Shown here: piece by piece, positions 41,635-54,140 of the stretch
Numbering within the stretch: position 1 is the stretch's first letter
How the letters are laid out: every line of letters starts with the position of its first letter
Assembly: GCA_012934845.2 (NCBI GenBank)
Contig: WNNJ02001952.1
Location: 62,001-126,000, forward strand
Direction: 5' to 3'
DNA length: 64,000 nucleotides
Origin: Pomphorhynchus laevis
Lineage: Eukaryota > Acanthocephala > Palaeacanthocephala > Echinorhynchida > Pomphorhynchidae
Notes under the pieces: generated by a model
What the model was told of the DNA's origin: nothing
What the model saw: only the letters and a program-made list of their open reading frames with translations
Database searches by the model: none
Position numbers and translations under genes: made by a program

Positions 41635-42560
41635 CTGATGTCGTTATGTATGCTGACGATGTTGAGATTTGGCGGCGTATTAGAGACGGAAGGGACATTA
41701 AGATCTTTCAAGATGATCTGACATGTCTAGAAAAATGGTCAGCGGAAATGGTTTGAGAGTTAGCCCCTCTAAATGTGCGCATATGTCCATTGGTTCTTCA
41801 CTAAACTCATCGGATCAGATAGGTTCGATTCAGATAGGCCGAGTGGGTGAATCCAAGGATCTTGGTGTGATGATGACCAGTAGCTTAAAAACTAATGTCA
41901 ACACTAGATATATTTGTAATCGAGGCTATCGTATTTTATGGATGTTTTTTAAGTCTTTTGATCGGATAAGTCCATCAATGTTCAAACGACTATTTTGCTC
42001 TTATATTCTACTCATCCTTGAATACGGCTTACCTGTAACTTATTCACAAACTTTAAGGGAATCCCGTGACATTGAGAACTTGTTACGTAAAGAGTCACGA
42101 GTAATTTCGAATGTCTCCAATTTGAGATATGCTGAACGTTCGACATCTCTACGTGTCGGCACATTAAAATATCGCAGATCGGCCATTGATTTATCAAATG
42201 CAGTCAAAATTGTTTTCGATGGTTTTGGTGGTCTCTCTAGCTTATTATCCATGAATGATAGGCAAGAAACTCGTGGGCATGTGTGGAAATTAATAAAGCC
42301 AACTACAAGAATTCCTGTTCGCCATCGATTTGCAACCAGGGTAATTAACGGGTGGAATGCACTAAAGTGCCTTGATATATCTAGTAGTATATCTAGTGAT
42401 GCTATCAAGAAAGCCATCGAAACCGAGAGAAGGAATTTGCGACTACTACTTGATTGAATTTTTTTGTTGATGTTTTTTTATTTTATCATGTTTTGTAAGC
42501 GACACGAGCTTGTAGCTCATTTGCTTCTGTTTGTTATAAAAATATAATAATATTGTAGTT
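41635..42560 (+). mobile_element. CR1-like LINE-A1, 3' part
   Basis: Resumes VVMYADDVEIWRR, the catalytic YADD box, then KWSAEM, LRVSPSKCAHMSIG and ESKDLGVMM. The C-terminal domain ends with HRFATRVINGWNALK and a stop at 42,457. The 3' UTR has ACACGAGCTTGTAGCTCATTT. Read across LINE-B1, the RT is continuous. Confidence 0.85.
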
Positions 42561-43240
42561 TATAATATTAATTTGAGTGAAAAATTTTAAATATGTGGTA
42601 GTATATTCTAAGGGAAACCTTTGAATACTGCGAATATTTGTTTATCGGGGACAAGGGTAAAAGGGGTTAGTAGGGAATGTATTGCTTTTCATAATAAATT
42701 TCACAACATTGATTCGACTGGGCCAATGTTCAAATACGGAAAAAATTTAAATGACGGGTAGAATATAAATAACAACTGATTATATTGAATTATTATATAT
42801 CGGTGAAGGGGGAATATGGAGTTAATACAAGCTGTAATACATAATGTAGTTCATAATATAAATTTAGGTATAAAATTTTAAACATGTAATATATTTTATT
42901 GAATTGATCTCAAAAAGATATAATTGGCGTCTTAATTAAAATTTTTGTTTATCTATATACATTTTATTGATTTTCTTCTATTTATTTTATTTTGAAATCG
43001 ATAAAAAATAAAGCTGGAAATTTCCGATGGGGCGGAAATTTTCGGAAGCCATTTTTTAAATGACAAATTGACCCTCTTATTTCCAGCAGATAATAAATCG
43101 CAAAAAACTATTTAGAAGTTTTTGCATATATTATTATGTTTTCGACAACAAAAAGAGCTTAAACAGCTCGAACATGTTGGTTTACAACAGGGAAAACAGA
43201 AGAAAAATTAAAAAATTAAAAATTAAATAAATAAACGAAA
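42560..43240. other. Intergenic DNA, right copy of a duplicated block
   Basis: Pairs with 37,480-37,760: CAGCAGATAATAAATCGC and the AGGGGGAATATGGAGTTAAT-type block, which occurs twice here in variant form. No genes. Confidence 0.5.
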
Positions 43241-43251
43241 TAATGTGCAAT

Positions 43252-44903
43252 TCAGGTATGACGACAACGCATCCTGAGGTAATTTCGCAACCATCGTTTA
43301 AAACTCTCCAGGTTACCATGTATCGTCACAGCAGGTAGACCATTCCAGATAGGAACAATTCTATCGTGGATTGTTAATATTCGTTTATTGCAGGCTCGTC
43401 TTCTCTTCAGCATATAGTTGTGACCATGTAGGCGATCGTTGGTTCTTAGCTCAAACGTGTCCTTGCAACAGTGGCCTGAGGTGGTCAGGCACCTCCACAC
43501 GAACATTAGATCTTTAAATTTTAGTGAAATTTTCATTGGGGGAACGTCAAGACAGCGCAGACGTTCCTCGTAAGGTAACGAACGTATAGACCGCACCAAA
43601 TGTATGCACCGATGGAGAATGGTTCGTAAGCGTCCAGGTCAAGCTGGAACTGAGGGTGAGCAACGACGGACCCATACATTATGTGTGAGAGGATTGCGCA
43701 TTGGTAAAGGGTACGCAATCCCACAGAATCAAGATGACCGAACACTAGACCGATGAGGCGAACGCACTTGCTTACAACATGATCGACATGAGAGCGGGAG
43801 CCTAACTCACCAGTTACAATCACACCTAGGTCCGACATTTGCGAGACTTTTACAATCTGACAGCCATCAATTCGGTAGCTACCACTGAAGGTCCCTTTTC
43901 CAATATGTAGGTGGAAACATTTCGCAGGGTTCACTTTGAGTCCGACAGCATTGCACCATCGAGAAACCATCTCGACATGTTTCTGGAGTATAGTTACATC
44001 ACTAGGACTATTCAATGAACGCCATATTTTGAGGTCGTCAGCGTACAGAAGACACTGTGAATTTATGACAGAAGGGAGTGAGTTGATGTAGACGTTAAAA
44101 AGTAGTGGTCTGATTACACACACCTGAGGAACCCCTACAAACATAGGACGCCATTCAGACAAGACACCGCCGATCTTGACTGCGAATAAACGAGATGTTA
44201 GGAATGAATGCAGCCATCTATGGATAGAACATCTGATACCGTAGTGCCAAAAAAAGTGCTGAGAGTAGAATGTCATGTTTTACACAGTCGAAGGCATTAG
44301 ACAGATAAAAGAAAAGCACATTGATTCCAACACCTGATCGCATGGAATCAGCCCAACTTTGTCTTGATGTTGCAAGATTGGTGATCGTAGATCTGTTCTT
44401 CCTGAAGCTATCTAGTACATCACTGACATATTGAGACTTTCAAGAAGGAAACGGAGAGCTTTATCAATTAGTTTTTCGAGAACTTTACAAGCCACACAAG
44501 TGAGACTGATAGGTCGGTAATTATTCACGGAAGTACGTTCGCCCTTCTTGAACAGTGGAAGAACCAGAGACATCTTCCAGTTATTAGGAAGTATGCCGCT
44601 AGATATCGAGCACTGAAATAATTGAAAAAGCGGTCTACATAAGATATCAGCTGATTCATAAAAAAGTAAGGGAGGCAGTCTGTCAGGACCAGCAGCAAGT
44701 GAATTCGGCAGCTGTCTCAGTACTTCCAACACGTCTCGCTCGTTGAAATCAAATACGCATGATCTATGATTCGGGAGACCAGAGGACCGGGTATAGTTGG
44801 AAGACGAAGGGATCTCGGATGCGATATTTGAGTAGTGAATACTGAATTCCTCTGCTATGAGCTTCGGGTCATTCAGAATTGTCCCTTGTACGTTGAGAGA
44901 CAT
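43252..44903 (-). pseudogene. LINE-C reverse transcriptase and C-terminal domain
   Basis: LAAGPDRLPPLLFYESADIL, LPLFKKGERTSVNNYRPISL (motifs 1-2), then GVPQVCVIRPLLFNVYINSL (a drifted GVPQGSVLGPLLF), LLYADDLKIWRS (YADD box), GLKVNPAKCFHLHIG, and at the end RACNKRILTIHDRIVPIWNG. The segment holding the first catalytic aspartate is damaged between 44,276 and 44,412. Confidence 0.82.
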
Positions 44904-45487
44904 GAAATTATATTTCCGGGCTTCAGATGAGACCTAAGATGTTTGAAGAAACGGGATCAGTTGCCAACGCAACAGCAGCAAAGGGAATTAATGAAATGCT
45001 TGCGCTTGGATCTTTTTAACGATGTTGCAAAGTTTCTTGCCTGTTTGTATAATCGGTAGGAATAATGGTCATTTTTAAATTTTTGGAATTTGCGGTCACG
45101 CAACTTTATGGCACTGTTGACCTGACGATCAATCCAGGGTGGACAGAGGCAACACTAGAGGATCGTTTAACCGGGCTATGATAGCTAATGGCAGCCTGTA
45201 TAGTACACTTGAAAAATCCCATGCAAACTCAATTCCGCGTAGTGAGAGATCTGGCCATATTACTCGGAACAGCGACTCTCTCAGTTTAGCATAGTCAGTA
45301 TTGTGCATATTTAAGGAGTGGCATTAAGTGTGAGAACGACTCATTAGAGAAGACCGAATGGATAAAAGACGGTGATCGCTGCAGCCGAGAGGAGGAAAGT
45401 ACTCTATAAGATTCACCAGATACTCACTACTAGAGAGGCATAGATCTAAAATTGAGCGACTTGATCCTCGAACACGAGTTAATTCCC

Positions 45488-46051
45488 TTACATGCTGAGT
45501 AAGGTCGAGAAAATTAAGGTATCTAATATGCTCGAAGGGTTGATGTCACAACGAGAAGTGGGAATCATCAAGTCCCAATCTATGTGCGGCATATTAAAGT
45601 CGCCCAGAATCAATGTAGGTGAACCAGATGATGTGTGCATGAGTAATAAATTGCAAATATCCGAGACGGGCGACGAAGGGGGCGATAGAATAGGCCTATA
45701 GTTAAGGCACCAATTGCAAATCTTTAGCATAAAAAACGACGCCACCGCCCCTGTATGATAGTCGGTCTGCGCGTAAGTGTGTATATCCATCGAGCGCTAT
45801 TTCACTGTCTAGAATATCTGGGTGTAGCACGTTTTAGTGATAGCAATGATGTTTGGCTGAAATTTGAATGACCTTAAACGTAATTCGTCGATTTTATTGC
45901 ATAAACTGAGAGCATTGTTTATTGCCATAAACAATGTGAAGTTTATGGCAATGAGTACCTTTGTGGGTCGACCACAATAACAGAGCGTAAATTGTTTACA
46001 TAGCAGAAACGCTCGTTGCGGTAGCGACGGAGAGATGAGAAAGGGCAGCAC
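45488..46051 (-). pseudogene. LINE-C endonuclease
   Basis: Starts NNALSLCNKIDELR and FQPNIIAIT(E/K)TCY (catalytic glutamate region, here K), continues in another frame as GYTHLRADRLSYRGGGVVFY, then LILGDFNMPHIDWD (catalytic D-x-N). Matches CR1-clade APE endonucleases. Confidence 0.8.
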
Positions 46052-46754
46052 CAGGTGAAACCGGGTTGGGTTTTACGTGGAATGAGGTAGAAATTCTTCG
46101 TCGCACCACCCGAAAATCCTTAATGGTTAAATTCGTATGACCAGCTTCGATTCTTCGACGTAACTCTAATTTAGCCTCTCTTAACTTTAACCTGTCGTCA
46201 TAAGAAATGACTCTACAAATCCTAATAGGAGAGCCTTTCAGATGCTACGAATGAGACTACGGTGACACAATCATCGAGCGAATGGAAAATCACCTTCAAC
46301 AGCCTTGGACCTCCCTCGGACTTGCGCTTCCTTAATACATTGAACATTAAATACATTAAATAATACATTAAATAATTTCCTTAATACATTAAATACAATG
46401 TATTTAATTCTAAATACATTGCGAACACGGACTTCCACTGAATTGGGAAAACATGAGGAGACGACATGGGAAAGAATCAATTTTACGGCCTTCACATATA
46501 TGGACAATGTAATTATTTGTTGAACAGATACATGGGTAACAAGACTCAAGTGTCCTAACAACAATGATATTACAGCTATACAATAATATCGCAGCTATAT
46601 TGAGTCAAGTATGACATATGGTAATGTTTTCAAAACATCTTACACGATCTAAGTTACGACAAGCAGCGGTGTAGAAAGAAGTTAAATCGATAGCTGATGC
46701 TGATGTCACAGTTATCAATCCTAGACCGCCACCCCCTAGACGGTCTATATATAT

Positions 46755-47138
46755 CCCAACTCTCATGAGCCACCATCCACATCCGCTCACAACTGCGCCT
46801 TCTTCTCGTAACTTCTCGTCTCATCGCTGTCGGATCCCCATCGTTCATCAACCTCCTTTTCTTAGACGACACTCGCCCCACCTCTCTCTATCACTGCGTT
46901 TCCGTTATTCTCTCTTACTCCACGTTCACAATTACTCTAACAACTATAGTCTCCGATCCTTCCTCGTCATCGCCCCACTCGCCTAGAATCAGCTCCCTCT
47001 CGACGTCAGTCGCGTTCCCTGATTTATAACATTCAAATACCGCTTCCTTACTCAGCTCCTAGAAACATGATTAAGATTTTTTCGTCGTTATGTATGCGTG
47101 CGCCGGCACGCACTTGCCACGTAAAAATAAATCTTTTT
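46755..47138 (+). mobile_element. LINE-B2, 3' end fragment
   Basis: From CCACCATCCACATCCGC to the family end GCGCCGGCACGCACTTGCC, AAAATAAATC and T run. More diverged than B7. Abuts an R1 fragment directly at its 3' end. Confidence 0.85.
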
Positions 47139-47205
47139 CAGAGGGCATCAGGAGGAACTGATATGATATCAGATTTTGGCCCGAATTACTCAACCTATTC
47201 CTCAA
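47138..47205 (-). repeat. R1 fragment
   Basis: GCATCAGGAGGAACTGATAT then ATCAGATTTTGGCCC, the start of the structured core; truncated. Confidence 0.65.
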
Positions 47206-47209
47206 AAAT

Positions 47210-47810
47210 ATTCTAAATTTTTACAGCCGACAACTATGCAGTCTACGATTTGTTATGCTGCTTAGGGTTTACGCTGCAGGATAATGTCTTTATTTTTCTA
47301 TGTATAAATATATACATGGCACGTTTATCATAAACTAAAAGTTTTACAATTTTGAATTTTTCTGTCTCTATTTATCACAAGATGTAGGAAAAAAGCCACT
47401 ACAGATTTAGAGCAAATAATAAAAGTAAATAAAATCAGTACGCCAATTTATTTCGATCAACAACGGGAATTTTAATTGAAAAACGGTCGAAACAGGTGGC
47501 TGTTTTGACCGCTCACAAATAACTACAATAAAAAGAAAAATCAGAATAGAAAAAAGCAAAGAGATGAGATAAAAATACACATTAGTAATCTTTGTCGCAG
47601 AAACGATTAGCACCACAGGTAGTTGACCGGCCAAAGAGTACGTTCAAAACTCATCCAACGCATGAGCTGTACTTTGAACGATTAAGCATCGGATATGTCC
47701 ACGATGCTATCAAGAAGTCTATTCCAAGATATGTAACATTCCGTGCCGAGGGTACAATATAAGTAGCTTTCCTCATAACTAGCTCATATAGGTCCAATTC
47801 ACCTCTATAA
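47210..47810. other. Intergenic DNA
   Basis: Nothing recognised. Confidence 0.5.
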
Positions 47811-47811
47811 A

Positions 47812-47868
47812 TGATTTATTTTACGTGGCAAATGCGTGCCGGCGAACGCTTAAATGACCACATCTAAG
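47812..47868 (-). mobile_element. LINE-B3, 3' tail only
   Basis: Inverse of the family end (GGCAAATGCGTGCCGGCG, CTTAAATGACCACA), about 57 bases, placed at the 3' edge of LINE-D. Confidence 0.7.
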
Positions 47869-47869
47869 T

Positions 47870-49075
47870 TGGGGGTATGTCACCAGATCGGCGTACAGTA
47901 TGCGACTGTGTATAACTGTATTGAAAATAAGGAGAAGCATTTAGCATCAACAAGTATCGAGAAATCTACGCAGCATACCTAGTAGGGGAAGACACTTGGT
48001 GGAAGTGTCACTAACGTGATCACGTGATCTGAAGTCATTAGATACAATGATGTCTAAATCGGTCGTTTTTGATACAGTTTTGATTGCTACACCATATACA
48101 GAGTATAGAGAAACGTGTTTAGCATATCCAATGTGAAGATGCATGCATTTGTCTGGATTAAGCAATAAGCATTTATAACGACACCAACCATTTAGTCGAT
48201 TTAAGTCTTCTTGTAAGAGGTCAGTGTCTGTTATGTCGTCAACTGTATTCCACATATTCAAGTCATGCGTAGAGAACAGAGTATCTACTAGACAATGCAC
48301 AAGGAAGATTGTTTATATTAGCATTAAACAACAAGGGACTTAGAACAGGACCTTGAGGGACTTCTTTTGAAAATGGAGCCCATGTAGACATATATTCACT
48401 GATTTTAACAGCAGCAGTATGATTAGTGAGGATCGAGCGGATCTACTGGAGGAGTAAACCACTAACACCACATTTCAATAGGTGGTAAGAAGAATACTAT
48501 GAACTAATCTATCGAACGCCTTTGACAAATCGAAGAAACGAGCATAAATATTTGAATTTTCCTGCCTTCCAGCAGTCCAACTATTACGGGTAGTGATCAT
48601 ATTTGTTGTAGTAGAACGACCTGATCTTAATCCGTATTAGTTGTTGTAGATAATGATATTACGTTAGAGGTGATGTGAAAGAGACCGCGTAACAACGTGC
48701 TCCATCAATTTACAGGATATGCATGTAAGACTTATTGGTCAGTAACTGTAGGCAAAGTCTCAGTTGCCTTTCTTAAATAGTGGTATGATAATAGATTTCG
48801 TCTAGTCAGAGGGACTAGTACTGAACTATAAGCAAAAGAGGTTTGGCAAAAGCAATGGCTAACTCACGGAATTGTATTGTATGGTTATCGCCAAGAGCCG
48901 ACAACGTAGAACGAGGTAGTCTATTTAATTCAAACAGTATATCGTTTATATCGAAATGAATTGTGTCAATGGTTTCGGGTGCCCGGTTAAGCTGAACTAT
49001 GTTAGCTAAAGGTTGAGGTGGGACATCGTCCGACGGTTGGAAAACTTGTAAAATCAATTCGTTATTTCCTTTATA
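47870..49075 (-). mobile_element. CR1-like LINE-D fragment
   Basis: RT pieces on the minus strand: IDTIHFDINDILFELNRLP (N-terminal), a region with GVxxxGPV-like decay, DLNMWNTVDDIT directly after the degraded YADD box, and LLLNPDKCMHLHIG. Endonuclease absent. Heavily decayed. Confidence 0.75.
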
Positions 49076-49154
49076 TCGAAAGTAGGCCGTTGCGGATGAT
49101 CAAACCGGTATCTCCAGGAGTAGACCGAACAGAGTGGAGAAACCGAAAAAGAAC

Positions 49155-50037
49155 ATAAAAAAGATTTATTTTAACGTGGCAAATGCGTGCCAGCGCACGC
49201 TTACATGACCACAACAAAACATAAATGTAAATCATGTGTCGAGGTGTGAACGGCATTGGTTTAAATGTGACAAAGAAGAGAGCGTGGCGGACGTCGAGAG
49301 GGAGCTGATTCTAGGCAAGTGATGCGGCGACGAGGAAAGATCGGAGGCCATAGTTGTTGGAGTAATTGGAAACGTGGAGTAAGAGGGAATTACGGGAACG
49401 CAGCGATAGCGAGGTGGGGCGAGTGTCGACTATGAAAAGAAGGTTGATGAACGATAGGGAGTCGACAGCGATGATACGAAAAGTTACGTGAAGGCGGAGT
49501 TTGGTGCTGATGTGGATGGTGGGCCAGGAGATTTGGGCAAGAAATGTGGATGTGTGGTCGAAGCGACGGAGACGAAGGAGCACTCGAACGGCGGAGTTGA
49601 TTCTTCGTTGTAGGGGTAGGATGATGGATTTTGGAGAATTGGCGAAAAGGCAGAGGTAGTAATCGATTTTAGGGAAGACAAGCGATGAAAGAAGAGACAT
49701 ACAAGAACGTAAGTCAATAAGGGGCGGATACTGCGGATGTAACGGAGAATTAAGTTAAACGAGCAGACCTTGTCACATACAAAAGGTTTAAGGGAAAGGT
49801 GATTATCGAAATGGAAGCCTAAGAAAGTGAGAATGTGTACTATGGGGATGATCGGTGAGGCAACAGATACAGTGAGAGGAAATATGTTTGGCTTACGGGA
49901 TTCACATTATTTTGGACTTGTCGGGGTTTAGAACGAGATAGAGATCGGTGAGACGTTTTTAGATAGAAGAAATACAGTTGGAAGCAGAAACGCCAATATC
50001 GTATATGCGATGTGCGGGTGCATGAGCATAGATGAGG
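49155..50037 (-). mobile_element. LINE-B4, 3' half (left arm of a palindrome)
   Basis: Minus strand from the YADD region (ILIYAHAPAH) at about 50,035 to the family 3' end and T run at 49,160. Contains AWxxLPxDVR-type C-terminal coding. Ends abruptly where LINE-B5 starts on the other strand. Confidence 0.85.
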
Positions 50038-50465
50038 ATGTCTCCGTCGCTTCGACAACACGTCCACATATTTTGCCCAAATCTCCTGGCCCACCATCCA
50101 CATCCGCATCAAACTCCGCCTTCTTCTCTTTACCTTTCGTTTCATCGCTGTCGGCTCCCCATCGTTCATCAACCTTCCTTTCTTAGACGATACTCGTCCC
50201 ACCTCTCTATCGCTTCGTTCCTGTAATTCCCTCTTACTCCACGTTTCCAATTACTCTAACAACTAAGGTATCCGATCCTTCCTCGTCGCCGCCCCACTCG
50301 CCTGGAATCAAATCTTTCTCGACGTCTGCCGCGCTTTCTCCTTTATCACATTCAAACGCCTCCTCCGTTCACACCTCGACACATGATTTACATTTTTGTT
50401 TTGTTGTGGTCATGTAAGAGTGCGCTGGCACGCATTTGCCATGTTAGAATAAATCTTTTTTTATT
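50038..50465 (+). mobile_element. LINE-B5, 3' end (right arm of a palindrome)
   Basis: Plus strand from RRFDNTSTYFAQISW to the family 3' end and T run. Shares its whole 425 bases, inverted, with 49,160-49,590. Confidence 0.85.
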
Positions 50466-50469
50466 CGAT

Positions 50470-51305
50470 ATGAAACTATATCTTTGTACATGGATTTACT
50501 CGTTTTATATAAAATTGTAGCGTTATCCGTTATATGTACAGACGGATATAATCTTTTTAATCCGCCATAAAGAACTGTTGGGACTTTAAAAATTTGTGAT
50601 AATAATTCGAATAATACTATGCTAACACTAAATAATTTGAATGTGCTGATGAATTAAACAATATTCTAAGCGCGAATTGAGTTATATTTAGAAGCTTACG
50701 CTATATTTCAAAACGATAATATACACTTAGCTTTTAAATAATAATTATTTCAATAATTTGTTCTTAAATTTTCGTTCGTATCGAGTCACAACGGTCACTT
50801 TCCGTTAAACAGTTTATCTCAAACTTAAAAAAGTTTGAGATATAATATACATACAATTGCTGAAGATGATGCCAGCTATGCATCAAAATATTCAATTAAA
50901 TAAATTTTGGGATGGTTTTTGCCAGCTTTCTTCAAATTTAAATGTTATCACACCGTCGCATTCCTCATTCAAATTCAATTTTATTTTTATGTTTTTGATC
51001 GTAGGTAAAATTAAACCTGAATCAAAACCAAATAAACCATTTCGAAACGTGCATCAATTATTCTATACATAATTCATGTAATAGACCTCGTAATAAAGGA
51101 TCAATTCAAATTATGTTTAACTCGTTATTGTAATTGTAAAATATTCAATCAAGATGACGTAATCTTCAACATGGAAGACATTTCATAACGATATTGTTCA
51201 GATTCCAATAAAAATTGCACTATTTCGCAAAGTTTAGTAATCAAAAATAAATTCAAATATAAAAATATACAAATATTGTCAAATATGCTGTTAAAATTTG
51301 ATTTT
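50470..51305. other. Intergenic DNA
   Basis: AT-rich; a 71-codon plus frame at 50,857 (MLKMMPAMHQNIQLNKFWDG) has no recognised family and overlaps no splice pattern I could support. Confidence 0.4.
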
Positions 51306-51309
51306 AAAA

Positions 51310-52910
51310 AATAAGATTTATTTTAACGTGGCAAATGCGTGCCAGCGCACTCTTACATGACCACAACAAAACAAAAATGTAAATCTGGTGTCGAGGTGTG
51401 AACAGAGGAGGTTTTTGAATGTGATAAAGAAGAGAGCGGCGGACGTCGAGAGGGAGTTGATCGCAGGCGAGTGGTGCGGCGACGAGGATGGATCAGAGAC
51501 CGTAGTTGTTGGCGTAATTGGGAACGTGGATTAAGAGAGTATGACGGGAACGCAGCGATAGCGAGGTGGGGCGAGTGTCGTCTAAGAAAGGAAGGATGAT
51601 GAACGATAGGGAGTCGACAGCGATGAGACGAAAATTTACGAGAAGGCGGAGTTTGATGCGGATGTGGATGGTGGGCCAGGAGATTTGGGCAAGAAATGTG
51701 GATGTGTGGTCGAAGCGACGGAGACGAAGGAGCACTCGAATGGCGGAGTTGATTATTCGTTGTTGGGGTAGGATGATGGATTTTGGAGAATTGGCGAAGA
51801 TGCTAAGGCAGTAATCGATTTTAGGAAAAAAAAGCGATGAAAGAAGATACATACAAGAACGGAAGTCGATAAGGGGCGGATGCGGCGGATGTCACGGAGA
51901 ATTAAGTTAGACGAGCAGACCTTGTCACGCACGAAGGGTTTAAGGGAAAAATGATTATTGAAATGGAAGCCTAAGAAAGTGAGATTTTGTACTATGGGGA
52001 TGATCGATGAGGCAAAAGATACAGTGAGAGGAGATATGTTTGGTTTACGGGGGAGGATCCACATTATTTTGGACTTGTCTGGGTTTAGAACGAGATCGAG
52101 ATTGGAGAGACGTTTGTAGATAGAAAAACGACAGTTGGAGGCGGAAATGCCGATATCGTGTATGCGATGTGCGGGTGCATGATCATAAATGAGGATGTCA
52201 TCGGCGTATTGCATGACGTTTAAGGAGAAAGGTTTGATAAACGGAGAGAGATCGCCAAGCAGAAGAGAGAAAAGCAGGGGACCTAGGACTGAACCTTGTA
52301 GTACTTCGCAAAAAATAGGGATGGGAGGAGAGAATGATGAATTACAACAGATGTGAAAAGAACGGCGGATAGATATGAGGCAAACCATGCTACGAAGAAG
52401 GAAAAAAGCCGTAATCATAACGAAGGCGGGTAAGGAGGACGGAGTGGTCGGCAATGTCGGAGGCGGTGGAGACGTAGAGGGAGATGAGAACACTATATAG
52501 AGACTTGTCTCGAGAAATCAGTAAGTCGTTGTAAACTTTCATGCAGACGATTTCTGTGGAGTGATTAGAGCGGAAAGCGGATTGGAAAGGAGGGTACAGA
52601 TTGTATGAGGAAAGATAAGCGTTGATCTGTATTAAGATGAGGCGTTCTAAGATCTTGGAAAGAGTAGGGATTAGTTAAATGGGGCGATAGCTAGAAGGAA
52701 GGGAAAGGTCGAGCGATTGTTTCTTAAGGAGGGGACGAACGATTGCGGATTTCTAATGTGAAGGGAAGATATGACTGCGGATGGACGAGTTAAACAAGGT
52801 TGTGAGAAAAGGGGATACCGATGAGCATATTGATTTAAGTATGTGGGTAGGCAGGGGATCGTCAGGTGAGGTTTTGCTCGGCAAGGACATGAGAACAGAT
52901 TAGACTTCGG
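51310..52910 (-). mobile_element. LINE-B6, 5'-truncated
   Basis: Minus strand: starts near MSLPSKTSP (about 52,905), RT with LQGSVLGPLLFSLLLGDLSP and VMQYADDILIYDHAPAH (intact YADD), NPDKSKIMWILPRKP, C-terminal domain, and family 3' end at 51,312. Frames are broken in several places. Confidence 0.88.
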
Positions 52911-54140
52911 TGGTTTATATAGTTTATATATTAAAGTACGTTAAAATAGAAACATTTTGTTTTATCAGCTTCTTATAGTATGCCAGTTTTAATAAGACCA
53001 CTGATTCAAAAATAAAAGATTTATAAATTGTATTTTTTGATATTTACATTTTTAATTAAATGAATCTTCAATAGAAATAAGACGGTCAAATAACAAATTT
53101 ATTTCGTCGATTACTGCTGATAATATCAGAAGAAAAATGCCAGTAGTTATGCATATTACTTTTAAACCATTAAAGTTAATACTTTACGGCAATTATAAGA
53201 AAAACGATAAATCGAATTTAGTGGATAGCTTATGTAATGTATTGTAAAAGAATACATTATGGTTTATATAAGATAGGTTTTATAACACAGTTGTGTGCAC
53301 TCATTTATACTCAAGCCCATACGGATATCATGTTTAACTTGAAGTTACAGAAAGCGTACATCAATGCTAGGATTCATTCAATTATTCTCGTTTGAATCAT
53401 CATGTAGGCAATAAAATACATATCCAGGGATTGGAAATATTTCAGACAAGTTATCGTCAACTTACAGGTAATTACTGCGGAATTATCCTATGAATGTAGT
53501 AGTGAAATATGAAGCAAATAATTTCAGATCGCCTAATGAACCTAATGGACAAAAGGAAATGTCTTCATTGTCTTCTCATTTTTTAATCTTAAATAGTCTG
53601 TAACCAATATTCGTCGGTACTAATACAGTAGCCCATAATTTTATAATTTATTATAAAGCAGACATGTTGAATTTTAAAATATAAGTATTGCACGAGTGTT
53701 GTGCCAGTCACTTTCATGATAGTCAATAATTCTAGCTGAAATATTCTTTCGTAAGTTCTGTATAAACTTTAATTGAATGTGATGTATTACTAAAAAAAGT
53801 TTGTGAGATAAATATATACAATTGTTTTCGCTTACTTTCCATGCAAAAAAAATTCGTCGATATAAAAAAGTTTGTGAGATAAATATATACAATTGAAACT
53901 ACTTACAAATTGCGAACCGATAACGATATTGAAGACGACTGATAACGATATTAAATTACAAGGCCCACCAAATTATCGGGATTGCGTTCATTTGGTTCAA
54001 CAAATGTCAAAATCAAAGAAAACAACTAAAAGAGTTTGTCGGAAACTTACGTCCGCTAATTATTATAGAACACAACAGAGGAGCTCAGTAGAGCTCTTAA
54101 TGTTGGACATGTGGCTAATATAGAAATAAAAACAAAAATA
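52911..54140. other. Intergenic DNA with a short direct repeat and an unassigned frame
   Basis: AAGTTTGTGAGATAAATATA occurs at about 53,797 and again at 53,866. A plus frame at 53,893-54,060 encodes QGPPNYRDCVHLVQQMSKSK and ends near a possible donor; it was not recognised. Confidence 0.4.

Larger units (their letters stand above)
43240..46570 (-). mobile_element. CR1-like LINE-C, nearly full length, broken
   Basis: Minus-strand order: short ORF1-like end (46,560-46,270, invaded by AT-rich simple repeat), endonuclease (about 46,050-45,490), linker (45,480-44,910), RT (44,903-43,600) and C-terminal domain (43,599-43,252). It is the most complete A-type element here, but divided by stops and shifts. 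Confidence 0.85.

Noticed and set aside
49155-50465. B4/B5 as a single insertion with a 5' inversion by twin priming
   Set aside because: Both halves carry the 3' end, while twin priming keeps only one; two copies or a palindromic duplication is needed.
50857-51072. Small protein gene of 71 codons
   Set aside because: No homologue recalled, AT-biased composition and no supporting splice or regulatory signals.
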